In this document: piece by piece, positions 34,145 through 46,119 of the stretch
How positions within the stretch are numbered: the stretch's first letter is position 1
Layout of the letters: every line of letters begins with the position of its first letter
Source: Xanthostigma xanthostigma
Taxonomy: Eukaryota > Arthropoda > Insecta > Raphidioptera > Raphidiidae
Reading direction: 5' to 3'
DNA: 64,000 bases
Assembly (NCBI GenBank): GCA_963575645.1
Contig: OY754464.1
Location: 61,974,948 to 62,038,947, forward strand
Notes under the pieces: generated by a model
The model's input: the letters and a program-made list of their open reading frames with translations, nothing else
Databases searched by the model: none
What the model was told of the DNA's origin: nothing
Made by a program: the position numbers and the translations under genes

Positions 34145-34690
34145 GCAAACTTGTCAGCTACCTAACTAACTTATTTCTGGCAGATCTTCAGAACAAAAAA
34201 ACGACTAATTTTTTTATTTTTAAAATATTTCCCAAATTATAAAGTTCAGAAAAAAAACATTTACAAAACTTTTCAATTAAAAGATTATTAGAAGAATGAA
34301 CCGTCTTTAAAAGTACACCGTTTTAATAGATTATCCGTAAAAACAATAGAGCTCTTCATATTTGAACGTCAAAACATCTTCCTGAGAAGTTTCTATCCGA
34401 TCATTCGTTTGACATGTATCGTGCTTACAGACAGACTAACAGACGGACATATTTTTTCCAACAATATGTCTTTTGATACTTGGGGGACATCAGAGCGAAA
34501 TGTTTTTGTAAAATTTTGAGAAATGATTTTTTTTTTATTTTAAAAGGAGCGAATCGGCTTCTATGGCCATTGAGAAGTGAATTTTGATTTCAACTAGTAT
34601 GATGAGAATATGGAATGGTAAAGAACGTTTGTAACCGTCGCTTCCACCATACAGACCCGTCGTTCCACTATTATGAACTGAGATCTATAC
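34145..34690 (-). repeat. Dispersed 'GGGGAATGGTA' repeat, copy 3 (reversed)
   Basis: TTATTTCTGGCAGATCTTCAG, TTTCGAAC-type text, GACAGACTAACAGACGGACA and GGGGGACATCAGAGCGAAA are the reverse complements of blocks in copies 1 and 2. Its end (GGAATGGTAAAGAACG...CCACCATACAGACCCGTCG) equals the fragment at 25955. Confidence 0.55.
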
Positions 34691-35000
34691 CAATACCGTA
34701 TATATTAATTTAGTTCCTGATTATGATCAGGAACTAAAATATATTTTAAAATAAAAATTTGAAACACAATTTGGAGTCTCATGCATATGACCTTTTCAAA
34801 AATATCAAATTGTTTCTGACATTACCTGCAAGAAACTAATAAACAAGCTTGTAACTTTTCCTGACGGTATAGTCATTACGATATGTCAAAATGGCTATTT
34901 TATTAATATAATCACTAAAAAAAATACGAATAATAAAAAATAAATGTGGAAAATACGCCTTATTTTCGAATTTTCATTACGCAGCGTGACATCAGAGTAT

Positions 35001-36412
35001 TAGGCCAAGCTGTAGAGCATTTTTGCATGACATAAAGACTAGTAGCAAACCGATTGTGCGATGATATAAAAGATAATAAGCAGATGAATAGGTATATGTT
35101 TTTCACTCGAGTTTCCGGTCCATTAGTTAGTTATCAACAGTTTATTGCAAAAAAACGCGATTTTTGTCTTTTTTTGCTTGTAACTTTGAAACTAATGGAG
35201 CAATCGGAATGCCCCAATGAAATGGTTTGTAGAGAATTGAAATATCTACAGAATGAGAGGTTGAATGTCTTAATCGGATAATTAGGTCCTGAAAAATTCA
35301 GGAAAAACCAGAAAATTAGGCGTTTTTTTGAAAATTCATAGCTCCGTCATTTTTTGAGCTGGAGCGCTAAAATTTTGAGAGAAAGTAGGGATTATAATGT
35401 TCTTTATATGTGCCAAAGGTGGGTGCTGTCGGATTATTAGTTTTCGCGAAGTCGCGATGGAAAGTTTGCAGTGCGCTTTTTTCCGGCAGGCCTGTATGCG
35501 TTACCGTAAGTCCGATAATAATTTCAAAAAAAGTTTTGAAAAGTTGACATCGTGCACTACAAAACGTAGATTTCAGTTTTTCGACCAGATGCTTGGAAGC
35601 ATACTAAAAACACTCGTAAAGCTCGCGAAAAACGGCCGAGCGCGTGCTCGCCGTCGAGTGGTGGTGGAAGGAGCAGCGGCGGAGAAGCGTATATATAGTA
35701 ATAATAGCGCGTGCGGCGCGCACGTTATTTATATTCCCCCACCACTCGACTGAGAGGGTGCGCTCGGCCGTTTTTCACGAACTTTACGAGTGTTTTTAGC
35801 ATGCTTCCAGGCATCTGCTCGAAAAACTGAAATCTACGTTTTGTAGTGCACGATGTCAACTTTTCAAAACTTTTTTTGAAATTATTATCGGACTTACGAT
35901 AACGCATACAGGCCTGCCGGAAAAAAGCGCACTGCAAACTTTCCATCGCGATTTCGCGAAAACTAATAATCCGACAGCACCCACCTTTGGCACATATAAA
36001 GAACATTATAATCCCTACTTTCTCTCAAAATTTTAGCGCTCCAGCTCAAAAAATGACGGAGCTATGAATTTTCGAAAAAACGCCTAATTTTCTGGTTTTT
36101 CCTAAATTTTTCAGGACCTAATTATCCGATTAAGACATTCGACCTCTCATTCTGTAGATATTTCAATTCTCTACAAACCATTTCATTGGGGCATTCCGAT
36201 TGCTCCATTAGTTTCAAAATTACAAGCAAAAAAAGACAAAAATTGCGTTTTTTTTGCAATAAACTGTTGATAACTAACAAATGGACCGGAAACTCGAGTG
36301 AAAAACACATACCTATTCATCTGATTATTATCTTTTATATCATCGCATAATCGGTTTGCTACTAGTCTTTATGTCACGAGACCGCTGTTTTAAATCTCTA
36401 TAGCTTGGCCTA
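35001..36412. mobile_element. 1.4-kb near-perfect palindrome (large foldback element)
   Basis: Arms of about 690 bp run from TAGGCCAAGCTGTAGAG inward to a loop near 35660-35740 and back out to CTCTATAGCTTGGCCTA at 36412. The strongly paired part begins TGACATAAAGACTAGTAGC at 35028. Matching frames lie in both arms (35397-35753 plus, 35725-36006 minus) and translate to nearly the same peptide (MFFICAKGGCCRIISFRE). A second pair lies at 35054-35281 and 36122-36310. No transposase motif is present. The loop is GC-rich with GCGTGCGGCGCGCACG, itself a palindrome. TA sits at both borders. Confidence 0.85.
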
Positions 36413-36629
36413 TATATATCAACAACAGTTCCATAACGACTGTGTCGTCTCACAGTAAGATTATGTCAGTATTTAGAGAAAACAACAAAATATACTCCAT
36501 TTAGATTTTAGAACATTGACAATTTGACATCAAGGTTGACATCCATCATATATCATAACGTCACATAAGCCCGACAACATGGCCGATTGTTTAAACTGTC
36601 TATGTTTGAATGTGAAATTTAATATTTTT

Positions 36630-36910
36630 TTTTTATGACAATATTACATTTTTAAATGATTATCATTTTTTTCCGTATAATGGTTGACTAAATAATCTAT
36701 TAAAAATATATGACCTATTATGGGGTCGTGTCGATGCGATGGCGTGTCCCTTTTCCCTGCGTGAAAAAAACTCCATCGCGTCGACACGACCCCGTAATTG
36801 TTTTTATGTCGGGGATATATTTTGCCCGTAGGATATTTAGTCAAGATGATATTTTTTGTCGGGTGATATTATATCGGAGGATATGTTATCAGGGGATCAA
36901 GACGCGCATT
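36630..36910. mobile_element. Imperfect palindrome with degenerate GATATTTT repeats
   Basis: The central hairpin pairs GGGGTCGTGTCGATGCGATGG (36721-36741) with CCATCGCGTCGACACGACCCC. Outside it, on the right, degenerate units of 16-20 bp follow one another: GGGGATATATTTTGCCCG, TAGGATATTTAGTC, GATGATATTTTTTGTCGGG, TGATATTATATCGG, AGGATATGTTATC. The left side shows diverged inverted equivalents. Not coding. Confidence 0.6.
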
Positions 36911-38529
36911 ACCAAGTCGAACTCTGTAAAAGGTTTTATCGTGCTCGGATTTCTGATTATAAATCTTAAGTAAAGGCTTTTTACGGCCTGAACTATATAA
37001 GTTCAAGACCGGGCCTTAAAACAGAAGCTAAAAAGCTTAGGTAGCTGGGTCCATGACAGATGTGCTTTCTGCGTATCTAACACTCGCCTGCATCGTGTCT
37101 TGTATGAATAAACAGTAAACGCATATAAAAAAACCATCAGAATGAATAAGGAATGTTTTACGCTAAACTGGGCATATCAGTTTAGACGTGAGAGCTACTT
37201 TATTTTACGGATAGATCATATTTTCAATTTATAGAAGTCAATTATGATTTTTATTCCACAAGTAAATACTATTTTGGGTCAAAATTACTTTTCAATATTT
37301 TACAATATTTTTTTCGTTTTAAGATTCCCCGAGCCAAAAAATTTCACATTTTTATAATCTTTTTAAGTAGTTACAGTAATAACAAAAAATAGTAAAATTT
37401 ATTTTCCTTTGTTTTTGCTATAAAAAAAACTATTTGTATGCGACGATAATTCGTAATTTGTCTAAATCTTCACTGTAAATCAGTAGTTCTCCAAGAACTT
37501 ATGGTAAAAATTATAAGTTTGTAAATAATAGTCAGCAAATCAACGGTCGGGAAAAGCTGAAACTCGACCAGGCTTAATATCTCGACTACGAAAAAATACA
37601 TTTATGATTTCATTTACGTATTGAATATCTTTAAAAAAAAATAGGCAGACCTCATTTTGATAAAATTACCGACTGCGTCAATTTTTATTAAATTGTTGTC
37701 TGATTGCTTTTTCATAAATTATAGTCGATATAATAAATTTCAATGCGTTTAATAAAGTAGATTTTATCGATATTAAAATAGAAAATCATATAACGTTTGA
37801 ATTTCATTCGATGCGATTTGTCTTCGTACGATTTTAGAGGATAACAATAAAATTGCTAGCATTTTATCATTCATAATATAACATTCTACATAGTAGAAGT
37901 TGCTGCAGTAACGCTGTATGAAAAATTGTGTATATTATTCAAAGGCACGAATGAGTCGGTAAAATGTGAAGCAAACATACTTATCTCTACAGCCTGCTTA
38001 GTGCAAGCATTGTGTCAAGACTGATTGTATAACTGTATTATACTAACTCATTTATTCATAGGAATTGTATTTGGTGAATTTACATTAATCCGCGACTAGA
38101 AATTTCATTATATTACTATATACATAATATGATTTAATAATTTGAAATAAATTTTTCCGTTTGGGTTTTTTTGTTTATTTATTTGGCTGCACTACTACCC
38201 AAATGCGTAAATACTGAGAAATGCAGAATAGCAAAATACATGTATAATTAAAATAAATAACTAAAATATTATATTCTGCCTTAATTAACTAATAAAAAAG
38301 AACCAAAGCGATCCGACCAAAATTGAGATCTGTAGAGTTCAGACGTTCGTACATACGTACAGACTAACCGACAACTGCTGTTCGTGATTTTCTATTACAA
38401 TTTTAAAAGGAATTATGAACTCGAATCATTCTAAAAAAGGTCTGTTTTATAAAACAGAATCTCCTCTTTTCAAAAAGCAACAGTTTGAATGGATTTCGTT
38501 TGAAATTAACTTAGATATAACTTCTTGTA
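36911..38529. other. Mostly unassigned AT-rich sequence
   Basis: 37262-37350 is a diverged piece of the 'GGGGAATGGTA' family (TTTTGGGTCAAAATTACTTTTC). Around 36980-37110 the GACCGGGCC-AATAAA stretch looks like retroelement long-terminal-repeat text but has no partner. Otherwise nothing. Confidence 0.35.
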
Positions 38530-38968
38530 CGAACGAAAGTCAGCTCTGACGCGCAAAGCGATGACAGTTTAGCGGTATGTGCAATACTAAATTATTGTTG
38601 ATTTCGCTGCTATGTTTCAAGTATGCTGTGGCGCTGGATTTCGTGATGACTTTTATGCGTTCGCTTCACGTGATGCGCGTATTGAAGCTGAGTTTGTAGA
38701 TAGGTTTAGTCCGCACAGTGACAGTTCGAACGCACACTAATGTTTATTGGTGGCCGTTTGTCCATGTCTCTCACGTGACAGGAGACTGTTTCCTGATTGG
38801 TTCTTGCTCAAAACAAGCAATTAAACAAGCATAAAAAATAGCCCCGGTTCTAATTTTGAAATTCATATTGTTACCATGCACGCGAACCCGCAGTGACATT
38901 ATTTCCATCTTTGCAGCCAGTCAGAACAAGCTCTAAAACCAGCCTCGTGTGCAGCGGCCTTTATACAT
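38530..38968 (-). mobile_element. DNA-transposon-like repeat ending GTGTGCAGCGGCC, copy 2
   Basis: Right end AAACCAGCCTCGTGTGCAGCGG and GGCCTTTA. The interior has GTGGCGCTGGATTTCGTGATG, GAAGCTGAGTTTGTAGATAGG and CTCTCACGTGACAGG, shared with 48924-49356 and 50681-51109. No transposase. Confidence 0.55.
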
Positions 38969-40894
38969 TCATACACGTCATATAAGCCACTATCTTAATT
39001 TACATATAAATATTTATGTATCTAACCTTATCACCGCCATGTAATGTAATTTTGAGACAGACAAACTATGCGAACTGTGGAAAAGTACACGCACCGTAGA
39101 GACCATTTCAGTAACCAAAACATTTTAATAATATAGTCTGAAATGTCGGTACATAATACGTCATCACACACTTTTCAGAATTTATTTTTTATCAAAGATA
39201 TTTTGCGAAATAAAAACACTAATCGAACGAAAAGAAAGTTTTGTTTCTGATAATAAATTAGGAGATTTTTAGAATTTTAGTATTCTTAATTGAATTTGAT
39301 TCCGCATCTTTTTTTACATTTTCTGTAATGTAAGAAAATAAGAAAATAACTTTCTAGTGAATTTTTCGGGATTTTCAGTTATTTTGATCAATATCTTTAA
39401 GGACAAACTACAGTTTCCCAATTTTCTATCGGTATAGTTTGAGAATGGCAGGACTGTTTTGACAAAACTTGGTATCTCACATGATACCCAAACTTATAAA
39501 GAATGGAGAACTTTTGGGAAGATTAAAACCGAGTTTAAAAAGCGAAGCCGCGGGCAAAAGCTAGTGTTCCATTAAAGATTGAAAGCTTCACTCTACAATT
39601 AAACTTCACGGTTAGTTATAAAGAAAGTTTTATTGTTTTCAAACTACAATGATGCACTTTAATTCTGATTTTCCATTTGGCAATAAGAGCACCGACTTCA
39701 ACATCTTCTATTTAACTTGATACTTTCTACGAACTTAGAATTTAGAGATAAAACGATGCAATTCAAATCAATTTCTTTAACCAACAATATAATGTGTTCC
39801 CTACGTGTCGTTAAATGACCAAACAAAGAAATCTATTGTTGCTTTAATCTTCTCAACAATGTGCAGAAATTCGAATAGTTTGACTGACATTATAACGGCT
39901 AATATACAGAATGATTTTTAAGTTGACTTTTCTTTTTTAATAGCGCGTACAAATCAATTAGACGAACAATATTTTTAATAACTTTTTTATCAAAACTTCA
40001 AAATGAGAGAGAAACAGCCTGTCAAACTTTATTTAAATTTTATTTAATTAATTCAAAATCCCGGTTAACACACGCGAATAAATGGTAGCACGAATCGGAA
40101 TTGCATTCCAAATAATTCACGGAAGGCCCTTGTCGCTACTGCAAGCATGTATAGAAATATGGCTAAAAAAATGGGGACAACTTCAAACAATTTCCGTGAA
40201 TACTTGATAATGACATAACATGTATCCATAGTGACATAACATAACGCCAGAACCGACCTCAAAATTTGATTAAATTTAATAACACTTTGAAGCCCGTTCC
40301 TCTTTCATTTTTGAGTTTTGATAAAAAGTTACCTACTTGAAATATTCATTTGTCTATTTAATTTCTATTCGCTGTTAAAAAAATAAATAACTTAAAAAAT
40401 CATTCTGTATAAAATACGTTAATAATTTTATTTGACTGTTATGAATAAAAAAAAATAAATAAAAATATTTAATTCAGTTTGGAAATTATCAATTTTTCAA
40501 AAATAAAGCGAAAACGGACCTGTGATTATATGAACTTTTTTGTTTTAAAATCATGCACAAATTAACGCCCTTCAATATTGATATTCAATTTTGAAACACT
40601 TTGTACACACACATAAGACAAACTTTTAATTTGTTATAGATTAGAGATATTTTCAAAATGAATATATTTCAACCAGTTTTATTTAAAATTAAAATAAATC
40701 AAGTAATCTGTGAGTTAGCGTCTATAACGGCTCATTTATATTATGTCTATAGTACCTAATTTAAAATTTACAAAAATGCAACATGAAGTCTTATCAAATA
40801 CCTTGCTAACGAAGTTGTAGAAAAGTATTTAGGTTAAGGTTTTAAAAAGTCTAAAAGCTGAAAATGCGAAAAGAAATATGGGTAAAATCTATGT
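38969..40894. other. Mostly unassigned; one Helitron-like end
   Basis: A Helitron-like 3' end, AGCCGCGGGCAAAAGCTAG before T, lies at 39545-39564, but its 5' limit is unclear. The rest is AT-rich without recognisable genes; the 65-codon frame at 40065-40262 has no signal. Confidence 0.4.
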
Positions 40895-41189
40895 TTAAAA
40901 TTTATGAAAGTTCTTTACCGGTTGCACTGAAATTTTGAAAACGTTGCATTCGAATACGCGCGTGTGACAAGTGTAAATATGCTTTTTAAAACAACATTCC
41001 CTATACTACCTAAATATTTGACCGTAACGGGAGCGCCATCTATTAAATACGGCGCCATCTGTTAGACGTTAAAGCAACACTCGCTATAAGTACTAAATCT
41101 TTTACCGCAACGGGAACGCCATCTGTTGAACGTAACAACAACACGCAAACCAGACTGAGCCACTGCAATGTGTGGCCGGGTACAGCTAG
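40895..41189 (+). mobile_element. Helitron-like element, second copy of the 23.0-kb family
   Basis: GAAAGTTCTTTACCGGTTGC, TTGAAAACGTTGCATTCG and two runs of ACGGGA-CGCCATCTGTTGAACG-type text lead to GGCCGGGTACAGCTAG before T (41186-41189). It parallels 23040-23488 and the reversed copy at 59143. Confidence 0.6.
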
Positions 41190-41633
41190 TTTTAAATAAA
41201 TTCATATAGGCATACGTATAAACAAACAGTAAATATGTATCTCTATCTACTCTAAATTTTAGTATCCATAAAATTTTCGTATAGACGAGTACGGGACACA
41301 AAAATAGCAGGTGTTACATTAATGGTTTTGGAAAGCATGCATTAAATCCGCTCCATATTTGTGACAAATTTACTGCTTACTAAAAATCGTAAAACTCAAG
41401 TAACTTCTTTTGCGGAGACTATATAAACTTCTCAAGTTCATTTTTATTTTTCAGATAAAGTTATATTTGCAATTACGTGTGTCGTATTGGATCATTATGT
41501 TTCAATCCTTAAAAAAATATAATTTTTATAAACTGTCAACTCTGTCAAATGGCTTTTTTAACTCGTAGATGAACGTTTACTGACCACCAATTTGTATACG
41601 CTTTCGTATATTGAACAAAAAAAGTACGTTAGA

Positions 41634-42075
41634 TGGCTAGTTTACACAGTGCGAGCTGCTGACCAGACAGTAGACAGCTACTCGACTTGTCTACTCGTAC
41701 GCCAGTAGCTCGGCTTGCCTTTGCTGTCTACACGATACGAGTAGCTGCTGTCCAGTCTTGCGAGTTTCCACGATGTCGAGTGAACGCAGGCGCAGCACAA
41801 AACACGAGTTCCGCTCAGTAGACTATCCCGCTCGCACTGGCGAGCTACTGCCGAACGCGTCCAAACGACGCGAGCGACGGCCGAGCTGCTGTCATGTACG
41901 ACTTGCTGGCGGGTGAGCATGCGAGTGAAAACAAAAAATGTTGAAGTAACTCGGATGCGAGCTACTGTCTAACTCGCACGTGCGAGTTACTCGTAAGTGA
42001 CGTCCAAACAGTGCGAGTTACTGCAGTGCTCGGCAGGCTGACTCGTACGCTAGCTCGCACTGTGTAAACTAGCCA
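41634..42075 (+). mobile_element. PIF/Harbinger-like MITE, first of a head-to-head pair
   Basis: Terminal inverted repeats TGGCTAGTTTACACAGTGCG and its reverse complement. The interior is GC-richer than its surroundings and consists largely of GCGAG/CTCGC, AGCTACT and GAGTTACT words. The right flank is TAA (42076-42078); the left flank is AGA, possibly a mutated TAA/TTA. No transposase. Frames on the minus strand are by-products of the repeated CTCGC words. Confidence 0.7.
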
Positions 42076-42078
42076 TAA

Positions 42079-42515
42079 TGGCTGGTTTACACGTTGCGAG
42101 CTAGCGTGCCAGTCGGTCTGTCGAGTAGCTCTGCAGTGCGGTAACTCGCACCGCATAGACGTATCTTACGAGTTACTCGCACGTGCGCGTTTGACTATAG
42201 CTCGCATGCGAGTTATTTCAACATTTTTTGTTTTCATTCACCTAGCGTCTGATAGCAGCTCGCACGTCACTCGCATCGTTCAAACGCGTTCGGCAGTAAC
42301 TCGGCAGTGTCGCCAGGCAGTTCCGAGCATCTGTGGTTGCGAGCGGTTTTTTTAATCAAAGCACGTTGACTCGACAACGCGACAACTCGCATGAGACTGG
42401 GCAGCTACTCGAATTATGTGGACAGCACAGGCGAGTCGAGCTACTGGCGTGCGAGTACACAATGCGAGCAGCTGTCTACTGTCAGGTTAGCAGCTCGCAA
42501 TGAGTAAATCAGCCA
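42079..42515 (-). mobile_element. PIF/Harbinger-like MITE, second of a head-to-head pair
   Basis: Begins TGGCTGGTTTACACGTTGCG and ends CGCAATGAGTAAATCAGCCA, flanked by TAA on both sides (42076-42078, 42516-42518). The 3-bp TWA-type duplication is typical of PIF/Harbinger. Internally it is the reverse complement of the first element (for example ATTTCAACATTTTTTGTTTTC against GAAAACAAAAAATGTTG), so the pair forms an ~880-bp diverged palindrome. Confidence 0.75.
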
Positions 42516-42897
42516 TAAGTCAATAGTCTGCCGCATGCCAAAGATTGTGTTTATTGGGTCGTTCTGTACGAGCCAAATCAATGATTTTCAATATCTATCA
42601 AAATTAATTGGTCACAGAAGAACACAAATCATAACCCACGGAGTGCGTCAACCAAGTTCTCGCAAAGCATTGTCGATATTTACACGAATCATTTCGAGCA
42701 TTTTTTGACCCCCCTCTATTTCCGAGACTAGTTATGTTACAGAACTTAATTTTTTTAAGAGGGTTAATGTTACCATAAAGTATAAATAATAATAATTATA
42801 ATTAGTATTCTAAACTTCATACGCCTAGGTGGCATAATTTTTCCAAGATACGATTGTTCAAAAATTATGATTTTGGGTATTCACTGACTGACTAGAT

Positions 42898-43212
42898 CAG
42901 GGGTGGTGAACCTATGGCACGCGTGCCACAGTTGGCACGCGACAGATCATTGTTGGCACGGAACTGATTGAGGCGCAAAATCTAAATAATTAAAAATATA
43001 CTAGATCTCAAAAAAAACTGACTACCACCAAATAACAAATTGCAAAAAGTATCATGGCGCCCTGCAATATATTATCGAAATTATTCTTTTCAAGTGTGTT
43101 TGTTTCATTTTTTTGATAGCTAAATTTCTTTGGCTGCTTGTTGGCACGTCATAGATACATTTAACATTTTTGAAAAAATGGCACGTAGATGTAAAAAGGT
43201 TCGCCATCACTG
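42898..43212. mobile_element. hAT (Charlie-like) MITE with 8-bp target duplication
   Basis: GACTAGAT occurs at 42890-42897 and 43213-43220. Termini are CAGGGGTGGTGAACCTATGG and, reversed, CAGTGATGGCGAACCT. The GGCACGCGTGCC motif next to the left end and the CTAG-centred target are typical of Charlie-type hAT elements. 315 bp, no ORF. Confidence 0.88.
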
Positions 43213-43428
43213 GACTAGATCATCATAAAGTAATTCACTTCGGACGGTTCAGAATCTCCACCTCCATGCAAAATTTTCAAGCTTGAAATCCTATAGTTGA
43301 AGGCTAAGGGATAATATTCTAATAGAATTTTTAATATCGTCGAGAAATAGAAATAGTAAAAATGAATGATCATCTTATGTTCGTGACCTTAGTAGTTGAG
43401 CGTCTATAATTCACAATCTATCTATGTA

Positions 43429-44328
43429 GGGAGGAAGGGAGAATGGCGCTTACTGGGTAATGGCGCTCACCTCTGAAACTCTGTCAAAAAGAAACGTAGC
43501 GACACGTCACGTCGCGTGAAGCGCGAGGGGAGGGGGCCTCTAATAGACAGCGTTGCAAACGGACAGTCAGCTCGCGTCATGTGACCGTGAAGAGCGTTTC
43601 TTCGTTTGCGGCCGCACTGATCTAATTTTTAATTAGGTGTTTTTTGTCGGTAAGTCCAAAACTTTAATGCTTATTTAATTACTAATTTTACTTTTCTGCC
43701 AATAAACTATTCTATTTTGTGATATTGCAGTCAATTTTCAACAATCGTGTATGATTTTTTTAAATTTCAAATTAATTACAAAACGACCGGTTGGGGTTAT
43801 ACCGCTCATCTGAGCGCCATTACCCCTTAGTGACTTATTTTTTTATTGTTTTAGATAGATATGCCAAGAAATCGTCAAAGGACCACCGCTAAAGCGGCTT
43901 GGTCCGAAGAAGCCCGTTTTCCACCCAACAGCAAGAAACTGAAATTGCTGAACAAGTTAAGTTGCTGGGCTCGCTATATTATGGACTCAATGTTGCAGAT
44001 TTGCGTAAACTTGTTTACAAATTTGCTGAGCGCAACAATATCAAAAACAATTTTGATCAAAGCAGCAAAACAGCCAGATTGGACTGGGTACACTTCTTTA
44101 TGAGACCCTGAGCGGCATTACCCAAAGTCAGGGGCAATGCCGCTCAAAGATGTTTTTTTAATAATGTTTTCCTACTACTAGTAGGTGAAAGATATATGCT
44201 TTTGTTGTTAAATTGTTGATTACTTGATAATTAAAGACTTTGTTACTCTTGTTAATTTTGATTCATAATAAATAATTTAAAAAATACACCATGTTTTCCT
44301 TAAGTGAACGCCATTCCCCCGTCCTACC
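43429..44328 (+). mobile_element. Pogo-like element, deletion derivative
   Basis: Terminal repeats GGGAGGAAGGGAGAATGGCG and, reversed, GGTAGGACGGGGGAATGGCG; TA on both sides (43427-43428, 44329-44330). The motif AATGGCGCT or its complement is repeated several times inside (near 43443, 43459, 43812, 44111, 44135). It carries a short transposase fragment (separate entry). TA target and CENP-B-type helix-turn-helix coding point to the pogo/Tigger group. Confidence 0.8.
43855..44111 (+). pseudogene. Truncated pogo-like transposase (CENP-B-type DNA-binding part)
   Basis: From ATG at 43861 the protein starts MPRNRQRTTAKAAWSEEA, the usual start of insect pogo-like transposases. After that the frame slips. 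The second frame (from about 43920) reads QQQETEIAEQVKLLG, YYGLNVADLRKLVYKFAERN and ARLDWVHFFMRP, a good match to the CENP-B-type helix-turn-helix. It stops at 44111. Most of the first helix-turn-helix and the whole DDE catalytic domain are missing. A likely 5' untranslated intron has donor CG/GTAAGT at 43650 and acceptor TTTTAG at 43854. As it stands it cannot transpose; the DNA-binding part might still bind termini if a frame were translated. Confidence 0.72.
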
Positions 44329-44330
44329 TA

Positions 44331-45918
44331 CCTATCTACATCTTAATTGGTATCTAATATCAATATTATTGTTATCAATATTATAATATAAAGTAACTAT
44401 TATTTTGACAATTTTTATAATTGTCTGAAAAAAGTTAACATTTCGATTTCTTTTTTTTTGCATAAAATTAAAAAAAAAAAACTAATTTTAAAATACTATA
44501 ATTCAAATCAGCATTTATATAAAATTGGAGTTTTTTCTTGTTTAAACGTAGGCATGTAAATATTTACACAGCCATAGTTTATTGAATCAATAGCGCTTTC
44601 AGGAATGCTATAAAAATAAGGAGCACACGTATAAAATTTGAGTTGGTTCATTGATTCCACACATTGTTTATTCAGTATAATGTTTGTTTTAGCTTACGTT
44701 ACAGGCATTTGATAGGTACACTAGTGACGATGTGCGGAATTTACAAAAAGAAAATAGCGTTTCCAAAATTTTAACATTTGTGCAAATATTTATTTAATAA
44801 TTAAAAATCATCGTCGTATCCTTTACAAGTTATTGAAATTAATTTAAAAGAAATATTTTGCCTCGTAAATTTAATATTTACAATTTTTATATTTCATATT
44901 CGTCGTTATATGAAGAGATATGTTTATTTTTTTTTGCAGCGGAAAAAATATACGTGTTATTCAATAAAATTGAAAATTAAAAAAATGTATGACTTGAAAA
45001 ATTCATATCAGTACCTACCTATAATATATATTTGTGATAAATTATTAAGTTGTTAAATTTTCGATTATTTACATAGTGTTTTTTTTTTGTCTATATCGCT
45101 TCTTGTTTTAAATTTACTGGCAAATAGTAGTATATATGCGCCTAGAACGTAAGTGCAGTTTTTAAGTAACGAGTGACTAGCGAGTTTTAACAGTCACACG
45201 AGTCACAATGACATTATGTTCGAGATACATGCTACATTTTTATTACGTACATCCTATAAAATTGCTGATTTTCACTTCATAACAAGTGTATATTTAGTTA
45301 AATGTTCAGTTATATTGGAATCTATTTGAATTGTTTACGAAGACTGTCTACTTTGCTGTCTCGGTTGCTCATATGGTTTTAAATGGCAACTGACAGGGAA
45401 GAGCAAATGTCACTTTTAATAGTAGGTTATAAAAAATATTTTACCCTTCTTTAAACGTTTGGCAGATTTGAAACAAGTTTAAGCAAAATTCTAGTAAACT
45501 AAAGAAATACTAGTAACTAAGAATCATTCTGTAACAAATTTCACCCTGTAACTTAATTTTGCCCTGTCATCTAGTTCTCGGCTTTAACAAAAACCAATTT
45601 AGAATCCAACGCATACACAAAGCAAGCATGACGCGCTAACGAAATACTATAGTAACTAAATTTCGTCCTGTTATCTAGATGTCGCCTTGAACTGAAACCA
45701 TGATTAATCCAACGCACACAAACGTAACTTCCTCCCATAAAAGTGTCACACCAGTTGTACGGTTTTACTCCCGACAAAACACGCCATTACATGTTTCATA
45801 TCCAAAACAACAGAGAGACAAACAGTAATTTACACTAGTGCGTGATGGGCCACTTTACATACGTGGATACATGGATGCAAAGCACCTATTTTAAACGACG
45901 TAGTGAAAAAATATTATT
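44331..45918. other. Unassigned AT-rich sequence
   Basis: No exon, RNA gene or repeat was recognised. The frame at 45571-45777 (minus) has no family signal. Confidence 0.4.
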
Positions 45919-46119
45919 ATAGTAATTAATAAGAAAAATCGCAGGTTTGTGGACAAAAGTTATATTTATAAATGTACAAGTTCAAGTACAATATGAAAAT
46001 TATTTAAAACAATAATTTTCATATTGTACTTGAAAAAGTCTAAATTTATAGACGAAACGTCGTACATTTATAAATATAACTTTTGTCCACAAACCTGCGA
46101 TTTTTCTTATTAATTATTA
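45919..46119. mobile_element. Near-perfect palindromic MITE
   Basis: AATTAATAAGAAAAATCGCAGG pairs with CCTGCGATTTTTCTTATTAATT. GTTTGTGGACAAAAGTTATA pairs with its complement, and a second inner stem is CAAGTACAATATGAAAATTA with its complement. The arms account for almost the whole element. Confidence 0.8.

Noticed and set aside
35397-36006. Conserved small protein in both arms of the large palindrome
   Set aside because: The two frames are copies by palindromy and show no domain; held as a finding about the structure, not as a gene.
41678-42156. Two minus-strand frames of 64-80 codons
   Set aside because: They run through the GCGAG-rich Harbinger-like MITEs; the repeated Ser/Arg/Val residues come from the DNA motif.
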